64,000 bases of DNA from Epiperipatus broadwayi (lineage: Eukaryota; Onychophora; Udeonychophora; Euonychophora; Peripatidae), in the NCBI GenBank assembly GCA_028023455.1, contig JAQFVV010006631.1, forward strand, positions 1 to 64,000. The letters are read 5' to 3'. The first letter of the stretch is position 1, and each line of letters starts with the position of its first letter. Positions 48,481 through 61,295 of the stretch are shown in pieces. The position numbers were made by a program, and so were the translations under genes. Below the pieces are notes generated by a model. It was not told the DNA's origin. It saw only the letters and a list, made by a program, of their open reading frames with translations, and did no database searches.

Positions 48481-50045
48481 ATTGATATGGATTCTTTGTT
48501 ACAAATCTTAAGGAAGGTAAAGTTAAAAGAGGACCCAAACCATGACAAGCATTTTAAAACAATTAATGAGAGGGATCTCAGTCAAGCAATGTGGCCCATT
48601 CCAATTTTGGAAACCTTTTTTGTGGACAAACCAAAAAAAATGACTTTAGATTTGGAACCACATTGATGCAAATCAAGAAAATGATTGACTGGAATATCTT
48701 ATTTGATTACTTGAGTATTTAAGAGTTCCAAAATTATTTATCCATTGACAAGCAAAGAAGCTTTAGCTGTCATGTGGGCTTTTCAAAGGTTTCATCAAAT
48801 GTTACTGAAATCTGAAATGATTGTGATTACTGATCACATAAAATGAGAAATCCTGAGTTATAGCTACCTAATCATTAATGGATCAGAGAGCTGCAGTTTG
48901 TTACTTTAGACTTTAATGATACAATCATATATTATGCAGGTTTCAAAATATTATAGTGAATATACAGAATTTCAATTCCATTCAACATGGAAAGCTGCAC
49001 TTCTTGGCTGACAATATATATAACACTCTTGTGTCAGCATGGAAAGCTGCACTTCTTGGCTGACAATATATATAACACTCTTGTGTCAGCAGAAAAAAAA
49101 CAATTGCACCAATTGCTTAAAAGACAGAGTTATCTGCATTGTAAAGAACACATTTTCAGTATATTGACAGAAGATTTAGTGAGCAACTAGAAAGAGAAAT
49201 ATCAAATGTAAAAATAGGAACAAATATAGCCTTTCAGTTTCAATTCAATAGAGATGTGATTTTGTGGCAAGTGACAGTACAAATTATATGAATTCTGGTT
49301 GATTAATGTATATTCAATTTTATCTGTACATTATAGTATAATTAACAAAAAGTGATTAACTGTTGACCTTATTTCACCAAATAATTATTCTAAAGTGTTA
49401 TTTGTCTGGAATACAAATAAAAATGAACAATACACTGGCAGTAGATTTTTATAATATATCAACTCACATACATTTGGAAAAAAGGTGATTTTTGCAACAG
49501 TATACAATGTGTTTTCCAAAATAGGTAATTGCATAAACTGTATCTCAAGCTAACACTGAAATAATTATTTGTGTACTTGAATCTCAACACTTTAATAAAA
49601 TGGGAAAATGAGAAGCAATTACTGCAGACCATGGAATTTCTCTTTTGTCAGGTGAATGCCAAAAGTGGAAATAAAATCAAGGAATTAATTATATTGTAGA
49701 TTCTATTTGAGACAAACAAATTCATGTAAACATATAATGTGATAGCTAGATGACTATTCATAATTTGTTGAACACAGATCACTATAGTTAAATAATCAAG
49801 TAAAATATATGTCAAATCACATTAACTGGATAATGAGTCTACTCATTGTGCTCCTATTTGATTACATTATGGGAAATTCCATACAAAACAAAGATGACAG
49901 TAAGACAGGAGAATATTGGCTGTGAAAGTAATAACAAAACACTAGAACATTTAAAAGTGAGAGAAACAAGTATCTTTATTTTTTACAAATTTTTTTTTTA
50001 AATAGGTGATAAGGTAATGGTGAAAATTATCCTGTGATCAATCTT
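48480..50045 (+). pseudogene. Ty3/gypsy retrotransposon relic: RNase H and integrase
   Basis: Shifting frames give an RNase H-like PLTSKEALAVMWAFQRFHQM and VITDHIK (about 48735-48845), then WIRELQFVTLDFND..IYYAG and LHFLADNIYNTL (about 48880-49050), the usual end of the RT/RNase H unit. Integrase traces follow: ITADHGISLLSG near 49620, THCAPI.LHYGKFH near 49840 and GDKVMVKI near 50006. Stops and frameshifts are frequent. No flanking long terminal repeats were identified. Limits are approximate. Confidence 0.7.
48987..49090 (+). repeat. perfect 52-bp tandem duplication in the gypsy relic
   Basis: Units 48987-49038 and 49039-49090 are identical (ATGGAAAGCTGCACTTCTTG start). The relic around them is heavily decayed, so the duplication is much younger. 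Confidence 0.95.
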
Positions 50046-51285
50046 GAAAACTATATTTACAAAAAAAACAAGTCAGAACATGAGAATTCACATCAAATTA
50101 TAAGATATTATAGAAAAGAGTTTTTCTAGTGGTAGAGAATGGGAAAGAAGAGAGAAGGTGTAATGGTTGATTATTAAAATCCTTCTTAAAAAATTTGAGT
50201 TGACACTAAGGACTGAGAAATGAGGGAACAGATTGCATAAAAGTGCTGAGTTCTCATAGATTATTAGTTTACTGTTGTGGGGTGTTGATGTGTGCATTTA
50301 AAACCTATGTTTGTTGAATAGTTAGATTACATATGTGGACCCATGTCATATTTTTTGTTTATAAATCATATTGTCAAGAAAAATGGTTCTTTTTTTAAAA
50401 AAAAAAAGTGATATGGAAAAATTCCACATAAAGCAGTATACCAAAGAAAAATAGACTGTGACCCTACATAGATATAGAATATTTGGATGAAGATCATAGA
50501 AGCTTCCAGCCAAATTCATATTATGTTAATGCAAATATGTCTCTGTTATTTTAGATATATGTGGACAAGGTTAAGTTTACTGTGGGATTTGACATGTGAT
50601 ACTAATGTTAATTGACTGATGAACATACTACAATTATTTGCAGTATGGGATTGTTGGGCGATGGTTGAGGTATGTTGGGGTCTGAATGAGTTACTTCTGT
50701 GGAAAATAGAAAAGGGAAGTGTATGTTTTGAATAATGAAGAGAATGATGCATTCATGTACATCTTAAATTAAGCTTCCACATAAAAAAGTAGGATTAAAA
50801 AATTCAAATAAGAAAAGATCATACAACTAATATTAAAAAAAGTGGAACAGTAGTGAATGATAAGAAAAATATACCATTAAATGTGAAGTGAAACAACTAT
50901 GGTCAGGTTATAGATACATAATAAAAGAAATATCAACTCAACAATTTTCCTCATTTTCAAAGGAGACATTTTATCCCTTATGAAGATAATTACAGGTAAA
51001 ATACAGGTAATAATAAGAGTAGAGGCTGGGAGTTGAGAAGATGTAAATTTAATTTTAAGTTTAGTAATATTAGAATGTGTCCCTACACTCTCATATGGTG
51101 TCAGAGAGAATAAAAGACACCAAAATAACTATGTTATATTCATTTATTGGACTACTTTCACCATTTAATATTAAGTATTGAATGTTTTTTTAAAAAAATA
51201 ACTTTATTTAAATATTCCAATTACAATCAACTGTTAATAATAGCATCTAGATTACTATTGCACATTATTTTGAGATGCATTATTT
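50046..51285. other. AT-rich intergenic DNA, no gene seen
   Basis: No coding signal found. Confidence 0.45.
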
Positions 51286-51289
51286 TCAT

Positions 51290-52500
51290 CTTCTGCACAT
51301 GTTGCTGACCTGACAAGTGACAGTACTAGGTTGGGAATCAAACCTCAATCCTTAGATTCTCAATACTGAATTTTCAAGTTATGCTGTAACCTACTAAACA
51401 ATGTTTCCAAAGGCAACAGTCACTAGAAATTTCATATACTTATAGATTTTCCCTCTTTTTTCTAAGAATAAAATGAATTAGTGGTTTCAATACATTATTA
51501 ATAGTCATACCAGTTTGACTTATGCAATTATTCACCATTTCATGTGAGCAACATCTTTGACTTGTCTTCTGTGTACTATTTTCTCCCTATCTAGTATTTT
51601 TGTATTTTCCAAATTGAACATATATTCATTAGCACATATATCGTCTTTTAACTTCAATACATCTGTTTTCTTTATTATAATTATCACTGTGTGCTCCAGC
51701 AATAATTTTCAATGGTGTAACTGATCTCACCAATATATATTCTTCAACTTTTACATAGTATTTCATAGAGGAAGTTTTTGCTTTTCAGCATTTTTAGTTT
51801 AGGTTTTGTAGATTTAAAATTCTTTTTAGTGTGATATGTTTTTTTACTGATATTATAGTGTTTGCAGATTTTCCTTTATTTGTCTTCTATTTTTGGTGTT
51901 TATGAATACAATACAGTACCAATAATATTTTTTTTCTTTTGATAGTTTTTTTCTTGTTTACTTAAGGTTCTCTTAATAACAGATAATGGATAATCACTTT
52001 TCCTAAGAGTTTGTTCTCTATAGATTTTTTTTTCAAATCACTGGTTACTGCACAAGCTTTTTTTTTTTATTTCATAGTATAGTATATGCATGTTTTGTGT
52101 TTCTGGTATGACTTGATATATATACTAAGTATATTTTGGCATGTGAGTTTTCTCTAAACTGTAATTTTGATTTTGCCATGAGGGCGTTTTGTCTCAAAAA
52201 CAACCAAGAATGCAAGTTTTTGTTCTTCTGATTCTATCATGAATTTAATTGAAAATAATATGTTCTTGTTGTGTTTCCAGAAAGTTTGTAGTAATGATTC
52301 ACCATGCAGATGTACAACACATATATCACCAACATAACAAAGCCAAACTTTAGGTGGATATGGAGTAGTCGTTATGCCTGTGATTTCAAGTTTTTTTCAT
52401 GGAGTTATACTATCACTATGAAATAGAGCAGAAGTTTGTTCAAAAACATGCAATTTGAAAAAAGAAAAGCTTTATGTAGAACCAATTCTTATGAAAAATG
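51290..52500 (-). pseudogene. Penelope-like element: RT end, GIY-YIG and tRNA-like tail (minus copy)
   Basis: Reading down from 52500: PPKVWLCYVGDICVVHLHGE (52290-52370) is the RT active-site region with YVGD in place of YVDD. FWKHNKNILFSIKFMIESEEQKLAFLVV follows (about 52190-52290). A degraded GIY-YIG (YEILC..RIYIGEIS) lies at about 51690-51780. Near 51450-51545 the C-terminal part AHEMVNNCISQTGMTINNV matches the plus copy. Beyond the stop, 51290-51412 contains a tRNA-like block (B box GGTTTGATTCC) that the plus copy also has. Stops and frameshifts are present throughout. Confidence 0.75.
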
Positions 52501-52679
52501 GTTATCCATCAGTTGTTATTAAGAAAACATTAAATAGACAACAAATATAACAATAAAAACAATTATTGGTATTGTAATGTATCCATAAATACCATAATCA
52601 GTAAGCAAAGTAAGAAAAATATATAATTAGTATAACATAGAGAATAGATTTTCAGATCATAGCGCAATAGGAGGGATTT

Positions 52680-53185
52680 TATAATATATGAAGCCTAAAC
52701 TATATATTCTGAAAAGCAAAAGCTACATCTATGAAATGCCAAGTGAATGTGGAAAAATGTACACTGGTGAGACCAGTCACTTCATTGAAAGTGATTGCAA
52801 TAGCACAACCAGATGAATAGAAGAGAGAAATTAGGTTTGCTTAATATAGCAAACCATATATATACAAAAATACTACATAGAGAAAAAAAGATCCAAAGAA
52901 CAAAATTCAAAGAAGCTGTTCACATGACAATGGTGAATAACCACATAAGTCAATGTAGTGTGACTGTACATAATGTATGGAAGCTACTAATCAACTTTGC
53001 TCTTAAGAAAAAGTGAAGAAATCAGGAGGAACCGCATAAATAATTATATGAAATTTCTTCCGACTGTTGACTTTGACATAACAGCTGAGTTAGTTAGAGC
53101 ATTAACTTAAATTTTAATATTCAAGATTCTCAGGATCCAGTTTTAATTTCCATGCTAGTACTGTCATTGGTCATGCCATCAACAC
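52680..53185 (+). pseudogene. Penelope-like element: GIY-YIG and tRNA-like tail (plus copy)
   Basis: YIYEMPSECGKMYTGETSHFIES (about 52718-52788) is a GIY-YIG start, with YTG in place of YIG. The C-terminal part follows in another frame (52813-53016), with VHMTMVNNHISQCSVTVHNVWKLL aligning to the minus copy. After the stop comes a shared untranslated stretch (ATGAAATTTCT..GACTGTTG) and then a tRNA-like module at about 53078-53160: A-box-like GCTGAGTTAGTTAGAGC and B-box-like GATCCAGTTTTAATTTCC. GCTAGTACTGTCA follows in both copies. No RT portion is seen. Confidence 0.75.
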
Positions 53186-53566
53186 CTGAAAAAAAGAGGA
53201 GAATAATACCACTGAAAATGATGTGCATATACTAACCTGTGTGCTATTACTAAAAGTTGAATAAAAGTGGAATATTTTTTTTCTAAAGACAAATATTAAA
53301 TAATAAAAATAGTCTAATATATAAATGCAACTAAAATACTATAATTAGAAAACCTTCAGGAAAACCAAATTACTTTTCTTTTTTTGAAAAAGTAAAAAAT
53401 ATGTAATTAATTACAATGTTTTATATTAAAGGCAGTTTAACTATATTAAAGAAAAAACGTTGCTCATTTTAAAAGGAAATTAAATTAATTAGTGAAGTTT
53501 ATTTGTAAATATAATGTTCTTAAATAGGAGTAGTTTTTAAAAAAACTAATAAACTTTTACTTCTTA

Positions 53567-53895
53567 TCGAAAATTTGTCCTTCCAAATTTCAAGTGGTCT
53601 GCTTCTGAAAATATCATATCTCTTGATTAATCAAACTTTAATTTCATGTTTAGCAAGTAAAATTATCTTTTACAAAAAAAAAAAAACATAAAATTTTCTT
53701 AGACTTTTAAAAAACAGATCATATTCAGCATAAAATATCTTAATAACCTTATATTTGCAAATAATCTTTACTAACTAGTTTTCTTTTCCTTTAACGTATG
53801 TCTTTGCTAAAAATTGCAATTAAAAATTGTTAATCAAAACGTAAGATATTTTGAGAAGTAGACATCATGACGTTTGGAAGGACAATTTTTCAGCG
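53567..53895. mobile_element. foldback MITE
   Basis: AAAATTTGTCCTTCCAAA at the left is matched inverted by TTTGGAAGGACAATTTT at the right. Imperfect complementarity continues inward for about 100 bp on each side. There is no coding capacity. A clear target duplication was not found. Confidence 0.7.
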
Positions 53896-55920
53896 TATTG
53901 TTTTGTTATGCTAGATTAAAGAAGCAAATGCAAACAATTACCACAGGTCTTGACACAGTAAAAAAAATTCAGAATACAATAATGGATACTTAACCACAGG
54001 CTTATGCAGTGAGGTTGTATTCAGCAATTTTCAATTGCAGATGTTGGAAAATAATATATTCAGGATCATTAGATTACAGAACATAAAAAAGAATAATAGT
54101 TTGTGTTTTTAGCATAAATTGTTAATTTGATTACATGTGTGTGTGCATCTCTGCTCATTATATAGCATTACAAAAGAAGGAAGTTGCACGTTACAACCTT
54201 AGTATGAATTAAAATAAAATTAATATCTATCATAACTGACAATGGGTCTTTCCTTGCTAAAGATTTGACTGTCAATAGGTTTGTGATATATTATAAAATG
54301 ACACAAAGTGGTAATATTCATGCTGGCCTTTCTAAAATGATGATTACAAATGTATGGTGATTACTATTAACAAGCAGATGAACTATTAATTGGGAAACCC
54401 GAAGTTGGATCAACTAAGTGATTAAATATAAATAAATTCTCCCAGGATTAAATTGAAAATTTTATATATATATATATATATATATCACAATAAGAATTTT
54501 TTGTCTTTTAACAGAAATAATCATAATTGTTTACACAAATAAAAATGGTATTAATATATAGCTTATATGATATAATTATAAGACTTTAAATTATGAGTTC
54601 AATATTTTGTTTAATAATGTATATATTTATTATATTGTGTCTTTTTTTTTGGGGGGGAAAAAAGATTGCACATTATGGTGGATTGTAATCTTGTACATAC
54701 ATATATTTATAAAAAATATACTTTATTAATTGAAATATATGTACATGAAACATCAAATAGGCAGACAGGGTGATGATATCTTTAATTTAGTGACAATTGA
54801 ATGGAAATATTATAAATCGTATTAACGAATGTCTGCTTAATTGTATTATACTTTTTATTAGAAAATTATAAAGACATAATGTGAAAAGTATTGCCACATT
54901 TATTTATTTTGTGGCTACTGATTGAAATAAACTATTGTTAAGTCTTAAGTATAGTTATGGTCCCAATTCCCATTTTTGCATAGTATCAGGTTAATAAATA
55001 ATTTAGGTTAGTTAGCATATGCAATATCATGTTTGATTACAGTATGTTTCCGATCTATTGTTTTACACTGAATGAGATTGCTAATATGTAATGGTCTGAG
55101 ATAAAAACAATAATAACGACACACAGGTTAGAAGTTGTGGGGATTATAATTGCTCTGTAATCATCATAATTTTTCTACATTTTTAGAATATTTATAACTC
55201 CACATTACCATGAGCAGTTTTATTTTACGACAGCTACAATTTCAAAGTTATTAATTGAAAAAAATATGAAAATGTCAGTATTATATGGATCTTTTAGGCA
55301 ATGACAATGGCAAATTTGTATGATAATGGAGTGAGGTGGGCATAGATGTCAATAGAAATGACTATTACTGTTTGGTAGAGTATTCAGAACAAAAATTAAA
55401 AAATTCATCAGATAAAAGGGAAACATGTACATAATTTTCAGTAATTTGTTTACACATTAAAGATTATTTATGCAATATTTTTTGTTAAATACTTATTTTA
55501 AATCAAAATCTTACATCACAATAGCTTGACAGGCTGAATTTAAATGTATCACTAAAGATTGAAATCACTGTATGTCAAAACAGTAATTATTTTACAAAAT
55601 TTTAATAACAATAAATAATACTTGTTTATATATATATATATATCTTTCATGGTAACTAATCCTAAATTTTACCTTCATTTTAATAACATAATATATAAAT
55701 AATATTTTATTTTACTAACTTTTTAAATGGTTAAATTTGTGCAATGAAGCTAAGAACCACTTCTATAGTGCAAAGGTCAAATATTCACGTTTAGAAAACT
55801 TACAGTTGTAATAAATTTAAGTATAATTATCAATACATTATATAGAAAAACGATTTAATTGTAAAATAAAGATCTCATTGAACTTCTTCAAATGGAACAA
55901 TGAAATTTGCTACTAAACAG
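53896..55920. other. AT-rich intergenic DNA, no gene seen
   Basis: Holds a (TA)n tract at 54463-54485 and another at 55627-55643. Confidence 0.5.
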
Positions 55921-55974
55921 ATTAAAGACTAAGACGTTGATGATGCCTGCGTACGTAATGGACAATTCTATTAG

Positions 55975-56070
55975 TACTAAAGAAGTGAAAGATTTCCAGG
56001 GAGTTCATGTCTTTTAAACAAAAGATATATAATATTACTATTCGATGTCTGTATTTTTTTAAAGCAATAT
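55975..56070. repeat. dispersed repeat family E, copy 1
   Basis: TTCCAGGGAGTTCATGTCTT and ATTCGATGTCTGTA blocks recur at 59985-60090; the second block also recurs at 63812-63830. Confidence 0.6.
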
Positions 56071-57202
56071 AGTAATTATATAATATACATATTGTAATTG
56101 TCATTTTTTGTGCATTCATACAAGAAAATCAAGGGTTCAGGCAAATTACACCAAAGCTGATTTAGATGAGGTGATGAGACCTCGAATCTGATCATACATC
56201 AACTCATTTACCAGAACTCTGTGGATTAATACCCTATGTATTACAATTTATGAGGTTACAAAGTCTCAATTTCTTCAGCGAGCTGGCTGAACAAAGTGTG
56301 AAACATGAGACTCAAAGGAAAATTACATCTTAATTATAATAAAGATGAAGTGAGGTACTTATCATGCTATGACTTAACTAAAGTAATGTATAATATACAT
56401 TACTAAAGAGTTTAGAAGATTTATTGTAGATTGCGAGAAATAACATTAAATAAATTGTAATTTTAAATATGTTTAATAAAATAATGATTAAATAAGTTAA
56501 TTAAAGTAAAACCAACATAATTAATTAGCATTGGGTGAATGGGTTACACATGCATTTATTACAATAATGGGAAGATAATTGGTACTGCAGTCTCATCGTT
56601 TATGCAGTTTAATATATACAATTATCTGTGGTCTCTGAATCATATCTACTATTGTGATATGCCAAACTATTCTTATGTTTGTTAATGATAAGTTAAACAT
56701 TTACAAAATACAGATAAAGAGTGTCAAACTATTAATTTTAATATATCACCAATGTACTATTAATATTCTCAAAATACAGATTCATTAGGTAAGACCAGAT
56801 TCCAAAGTTCAGGCTAATGCTGAGAGTTTGTTAATATGGAGAGAGAAGAACTGGTGTCTCTTAGATTTGTTGTCTGAAAAGTATGGAGCTAAAATATTAA
56901 AATTAAAGATCATGGTAGGAATGTGTAATTAATCACAGTTTTGAGTATCTAGTACTCGGTGCTCTTGTAATGCAGAACATTTCTAATTTGGGAAGTCTGA
57001 TAACGTTTGAATATTGTTCTGGACTCTCATGTTACAATTTTAAAAGATAGTCAACCACACTAAAGAATGTGGTGGCCTGACACCAGAAACCCATTTCACA
57101 AGGCATAGTAAGATAGTAGGCATACTTGGTGCTTAATAAAGGCACACATGCAACACTTAAAAATAGTACTAATATGAATATAAAATAGACAAGTAATGCA
57201 CC

Positions 57203-57206
<4 letters not shown>

Positions 57207-57237
<31 letters not shown>

Positions 57238-57279
57238 AAACTTGTTAGTTTATTTTATATATATATATATATATATATA
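57207..57279. repeat. two (TA)n tracts flanking a short spacer
   Basis: TA runs at 57207-57231 and 57257-57279, immediately upstream of the LINE fragment. Confidence 0.9.
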
Positions 57280-57283
57280 GTTC

Positions 57284-58141
57284 CTGTATGTGGAAACTAA
57301 GTCGATCCAACTTTGGGAAGCTAAAGGAGTGAAAGTAAATGGACATTATTTAAGTCATTTAGATTTTGCAGATGATGTAGTTGTTTTTGCAAATAATGCT
57401 TTAAAGCTACAGGAAATGTTGGAGTTATCAGATGAAAGTAGAAAAGTAGGACTAAAGATAAATGTTAAAAAGACTAAAGTAATGTTTAATAGATTTTTTC
57501 AAAATATGAAAATAAAGATTGATTATGATGAGTTAGAAGAAGTTAACAGTTACAAATACCTTGGTCAGATTATTAATACAGATGGAAATATAATGGATGA
57601 AATTAATCATAGAATTAAACTTGGTTGGAGTATTTTTGGTAGAAATAACTTGATACTAAAAGGAAATATGCCTATGTGTTTGAAAAGGAAGGTTTTTAAT
57701 AAATGTGTTTTGCCAGTTTTTACTTATGGATCTGAGAATTGGACACTTAATGGAAGAGCAATACAGAGACTTCAGACGACTCAAAGAAGTATGGAGAGAT
57801 GCATGTTGGGAGTAACGAGAAGGGATCGAAAACACAATGTATGGGTAAGAGAACAAACAGGTGTTACTGACCTCATTGAAAAAATTAAAAGTCTGAACTG
57901 GAGTTGAGCTGGACATATTGTTAGAAGAGATGATAACAGATAAACAATTGAAATTTTAAACTGGATTCCAAGAGATTGCAAAAGACCCAGAAAGAGACCA
58001 CATGTGAGATGGATGGATGAAATAAAAAAGTGTGCAGGAGTGATGTGGAGAAGAGAAGCTAAAGATAGGAAAAGATGGATTGAACTTGGAGAGACCTTCA
58101 TCCTGAAGTGGATTGATAATGGTTGATGATGATGATGATGA
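57284..58141 (+). pseudogene. 5'-truncated RTE-like LINE: RT active site to 3' end
   Basis: Open from 57290 to a TGA at 57905. GVKVNGHYLSHLDFADDVVVF carries the FADD catalytic box. KINVKKTKVMFN, YKYLGQIINTDG, RIKLGW, FTYGSENWTL and RDRKHNVWVREQTGV follow. After the stop the same frame continues with AGHIVRRDD and PRKRPHVRWMDE to about 58125. The copy ends in a (GAT)n run at 58120-58141, the simple-repeat tail usual for RTE elements. It starts almost exactly where the 24.6 kb copy ends, though the two are separate insertions. It is close to intact and hence fairly young. Confidence 0.88.
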
Positions 58142-58159
58142 ATTTTTCTAAGAAAGTGT

Positions 58160-58240
58160 TAACTAATTATTAATTTAGTTTATATATATATATATTGTTA
58201 TCTATATTATTAATTTAGTTTATATATATATATATTGAAT
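58160..58240 (+). repeat. short tandem duplication with TA tract
   Basis: ATTATTAATTTAGTTTATA plus a TA run occurs twice, about 40 bp apart. Confidence 0.85.
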
Positions 58241-59708
58241 CCATATACAATTAGTTATAATCAATTTAGGAAGGAGATCACATATTTCAGGCCTTAATTT
58301 TACAAATACACATTTAATATCATCCCTGGTCATTTTATAATTATAAATATAATTATAGTTTAAACTGATTCGAAAAACCTTAATAAACATACTATAAAAA
58401 TTAAAATGAATAAATATGGGAAACAACAAGTGCAAGTAATGATCTGTTGTTATCACATAGAATAGAATTTTGAAGCAGTGATTCATACCAGCTAAAGAGC
58501 GATGATAATCTTAAGCTGGATAGCTTCTAATTGTTTCTCCCAAATGTTTATTAAATTAATCACTAGCCACCTCAAAACATTGGCATATTATAACATATAA
58601 AGTCAATAATGAAAACAAATAATCAAAACAGGAAGATAGACATTGCCACAGATTATAAGAGATTTTAAATTGTAACTGATACAGTTATTACAAGTCAAAA
58701 GAATAAGTTATATTAATTTAATGTATAGGCAAATTTATGAGTACATTTTAGACAGGTTTACTTTAAAAAGACTTTTAATTTAATGCCAATTTACTGGGAA
58801 AATGTACATTCATAGTAACTAGCATAATAAATAAATTATAAGTTTTAAAAGTAAATTTATAGAGCTTTGCAGTTTGAAGGAGTATTACCAATTTTCTTTT
58901 TGTAGCTGAGTGATACTGCATTTGGGAGTAGGCAATGACACTTGTCTCTTGATAGGTTGCTTCATAATGAAGTACTTCCTTGGCAGCACATTGTGTCTGG
59001 AATCATCATCCTGGTGGTAATGATGATCATGCCGTGACAGCATGAAGGATGTTGCTTAAGATGACTGTTCTTCTGGGAAAGAAATTTCAAATATGTGGCT
59101 AGCCACTCAGTCTAAGATTAGAACTGTATGGGTTCGTACAGCAACAACTTATAAAATTTAGAATAAAATCTTTTACAGTGCCAAAATATAGGGTATTTAT
59201 ACCATTTTTCTTCACTATATTAAATTTTCCCACAATCTAAGTTCACAGCATGAAAATCCATCAGCTTATTTATAAGTTATACTTAAATTTAGAAAATTTC
59301 ACTTTATTACTGTTAAATATTCTAATTATATAATTTTCATCTTAGTACATCCAACTCTGTCTCAGTGGAATATAAAATAGTGCTGTTTAAACCAGTTTGC
59401 TTTCACTAAATTGTACTTTAAAATTTGTTATTGGTAATTTTAGATTTAGCCACATGCAATTTTAAAGCAAGTGCTCATGGCATAATTTCTATTGAAAAAA
59501 TTGATTTTAAATTTAGAAATTTTAACAAATTAATATATAAACATTTCATTATATATGACTTCAGGTCACAGGTGAAACTGTACTTATTTCAAGGAAAGTA
59601 ATGACATAAACATATAACACATAAATTTATAATAATTAAAAAAGATCTAAATTTTTAAATATGAATGCTGTAACATACCCAAATCTATTTTGTATTATAG
59701 CTTGTACT

Positions 59709-59710
<2 letters not shown>
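58241..59710. other. AT-rich DNA, no gene seen
   Basis: Includes the presumed end of the dispersed repeat; no coding signal. Confidence 0.45.

Positions 59711-59791
<81 letters not shown>
59711..59791. repeat. (TA)n microsatellite, about 40 units
   Basis: Uninterrupted TA run. Confidence 0.97.
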
Positions 59792-59794
<3 letters not shown>

Positions 59795-59984
59795 CATATT
59801 TTTATGCAAAATGATATACAGATAGACAGATGTGCGTGTACTTGATGGGGTGTGAAGTTAATATAAGTATTACTGTGGGGTATAGTAAGTAAAATGGGTA
59901 GTCTGAAGAAATATACTGTTTCAATATATTGCTTATATGTGTGATAATGAGCGGGAAATATTAATTCTACACAGACATATAAAT

Positions 59985-60090
59985 GAAAAATGTCCAGGGA
60001 ATTCATGTCTTTTAAACGACCCTAAATAACAAACACACACATATATTTATACATGCAATAATATTATAATTCAATGTCTGTAATTCTACA
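59985..60090. repeat. dispersed repeat family E, copy 2
   Basis: Shares CCAGGGA(A/G)TTCATGTCTT and ATTC(A/G)ATGTCTGTA with 55975-56070. Confidence 0.6.
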
Positions 60091-60109
60091 AGTAAATATA
60101 CATAATTTT

Positions 60110-60300
60110 AAAACAGGCACTCAGTCAAGTCAGAGAAGTCAATGGATGCCAGAAGGCTTGTGCATAAAATCCCTATCTAGTGCTTACTCATCCAATATCC
60201 CCATCCTAGTTTCTTGCTTATGGTCTTCATCAGTGAGGAGCCTTGGATCTGAGAGCACTGCACATAGATCTTAGGATCTAATACAACTCTTCAGAAGCCA
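60110..60300 (+). repeat. dispersed repeat family C, longest copy
   Basis: Contains AATGGATGCCAGAAGGCTTG, CCCTATCTAGTGC, ATCAGTGAGGAGCCTTGGAT and CTTAGGATCTAAT, shared with the 12.3 and 22.4 kb copies. Confidence 0.75.
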
Positions 60301-60364
60301 GCTTTTATCTCTACTTAACTACAAAGCTATGACAATCAAATTGAAAACATAATATTTTCAAACT

Positions 60365-60500
60365 AATAATATATTTATCCACAAGCCTTCTGGCATCTAT
60401 TGATTACTCTGGCTTGCACTGAGTGGCACTACTGTATGAAGAGTTCTGCCTGTTTTAATAATAGTTATGAGCAAGCATAAGAAATGGTGATCATGTGATA
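60365..60500 (-). repeat. dispersed repeat family C, inverted copy
   Basis: ACAAGCCTTCTGGCATCTAT is the reverse complement of part of the copy 200 bp upstream. It ends GTTCTGCCTGTTTTAATAA, like the MITE end at 22569. Confidence 0.75.
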
Positions 60501-60544
60501 TATGTAATCTTATAATTGAATATGTATAAATACACTAATTAGAT

Positions 60545-60635
60545 ATAGGTAAAGTATGACTTTAAAAATTTATCCCTTTAGGAGAGCTTTCAACTAACAC
60601 TTTGAAAGGCTAACCTTCCCACAATTCAGTGATCT
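60545..60635. repeat. dispersed repeat family D, copy 1
   Basis: GACTTTAAAAATTTATCC..TTAG, CTTTCAACT and CACTTT.AAAGGCTAACCTT match 63896-63985. Confidence 0.65.
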
Positions 60636-60839
60636 TAATGTTTGCTGTCTGTCTGTTAATTAAGTCTTGTTTGTATTTGTATATTAGCATAGATTCTTTA
60701 TTTTTCTTTTGTTGTTATTTTTTTCAATTTGCAATATTTTTACATTATTAAAATTGAAGTCAAAACTATAAATACATGACTTATTATCGTCATAAAATCA
60801 GATGGTCAAATATTATTATCTACTTTACAATTTTGTTTC

Positions 60840-61190
60840 TATTTCTGAACCCATTTTAATAACAGCAAGTTCTCTTTAGTTCTTTTTTCCAAAGTACATT
60901 TCAATTCACCTATGCATCCGCTACCACACCGACATGTCCATTTATAAATGATGCAATTTTTATTCATAAATGAGGTTTTATCTTTAGAGTTATTTATTAA
61001 TTTGTTTAATGTAGGAGATGCATAAAATGCAAGGTTACATATACCTTTATAAATTTTCCTTATAAAATTTACTTGATCATTCGAAATATATGGTATTGAT
61101 ATCCATACTTTTTATTAGCAGGAGAATCAATACTATTAGTAGTATTTTTATTCTTATATTTCCTACTAAAATTTTTAGTAACAATAAAAT
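60840..61190 (-). pseudogene. Penelope-like element relic (linker and GIY-YIG)
   Basis: The minus strand gives SWISIPYISNDQVNFIRKIYKG, then NKNCIIYKWTCRCGSGCIGELKC and LEKRTKEN, the PLE linker plus GIY-YIG pattern seen at 31.4-32.2 kb. CIGE stands for YIGE. No RT portion is present. Confidence 0.7.
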
Positions 61191-61295
61191 ACTAGCTAAA
61201 AATGAAAATGTTATTTAAATTCGTTTGTGACCATATTTTCAGTTATTAACAAATAGACCTTCTCAAGTGAAATTCAGCTAGACACAAGCAATATA

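Larger units (their letters stand above)
56093..59130 (+). mobile_element. dispersed repeat starting TGTAA, copy 5, with nested LINE
   Basis: The first 240 bp align with 7685-7920, including the TGTAA start and the GAGACTCA block. 58862-58890 aligns with 9612-9650. The RTE-like fragment at 57280-58141 and TA tracts sit inside. The end is approximate. Confidence 0.45.

Noticed and set aside
57656-58101. Two minus-strand open frames opposite the LINE
   Set aside because: Shadows of the RT reading frame on the plus strand.
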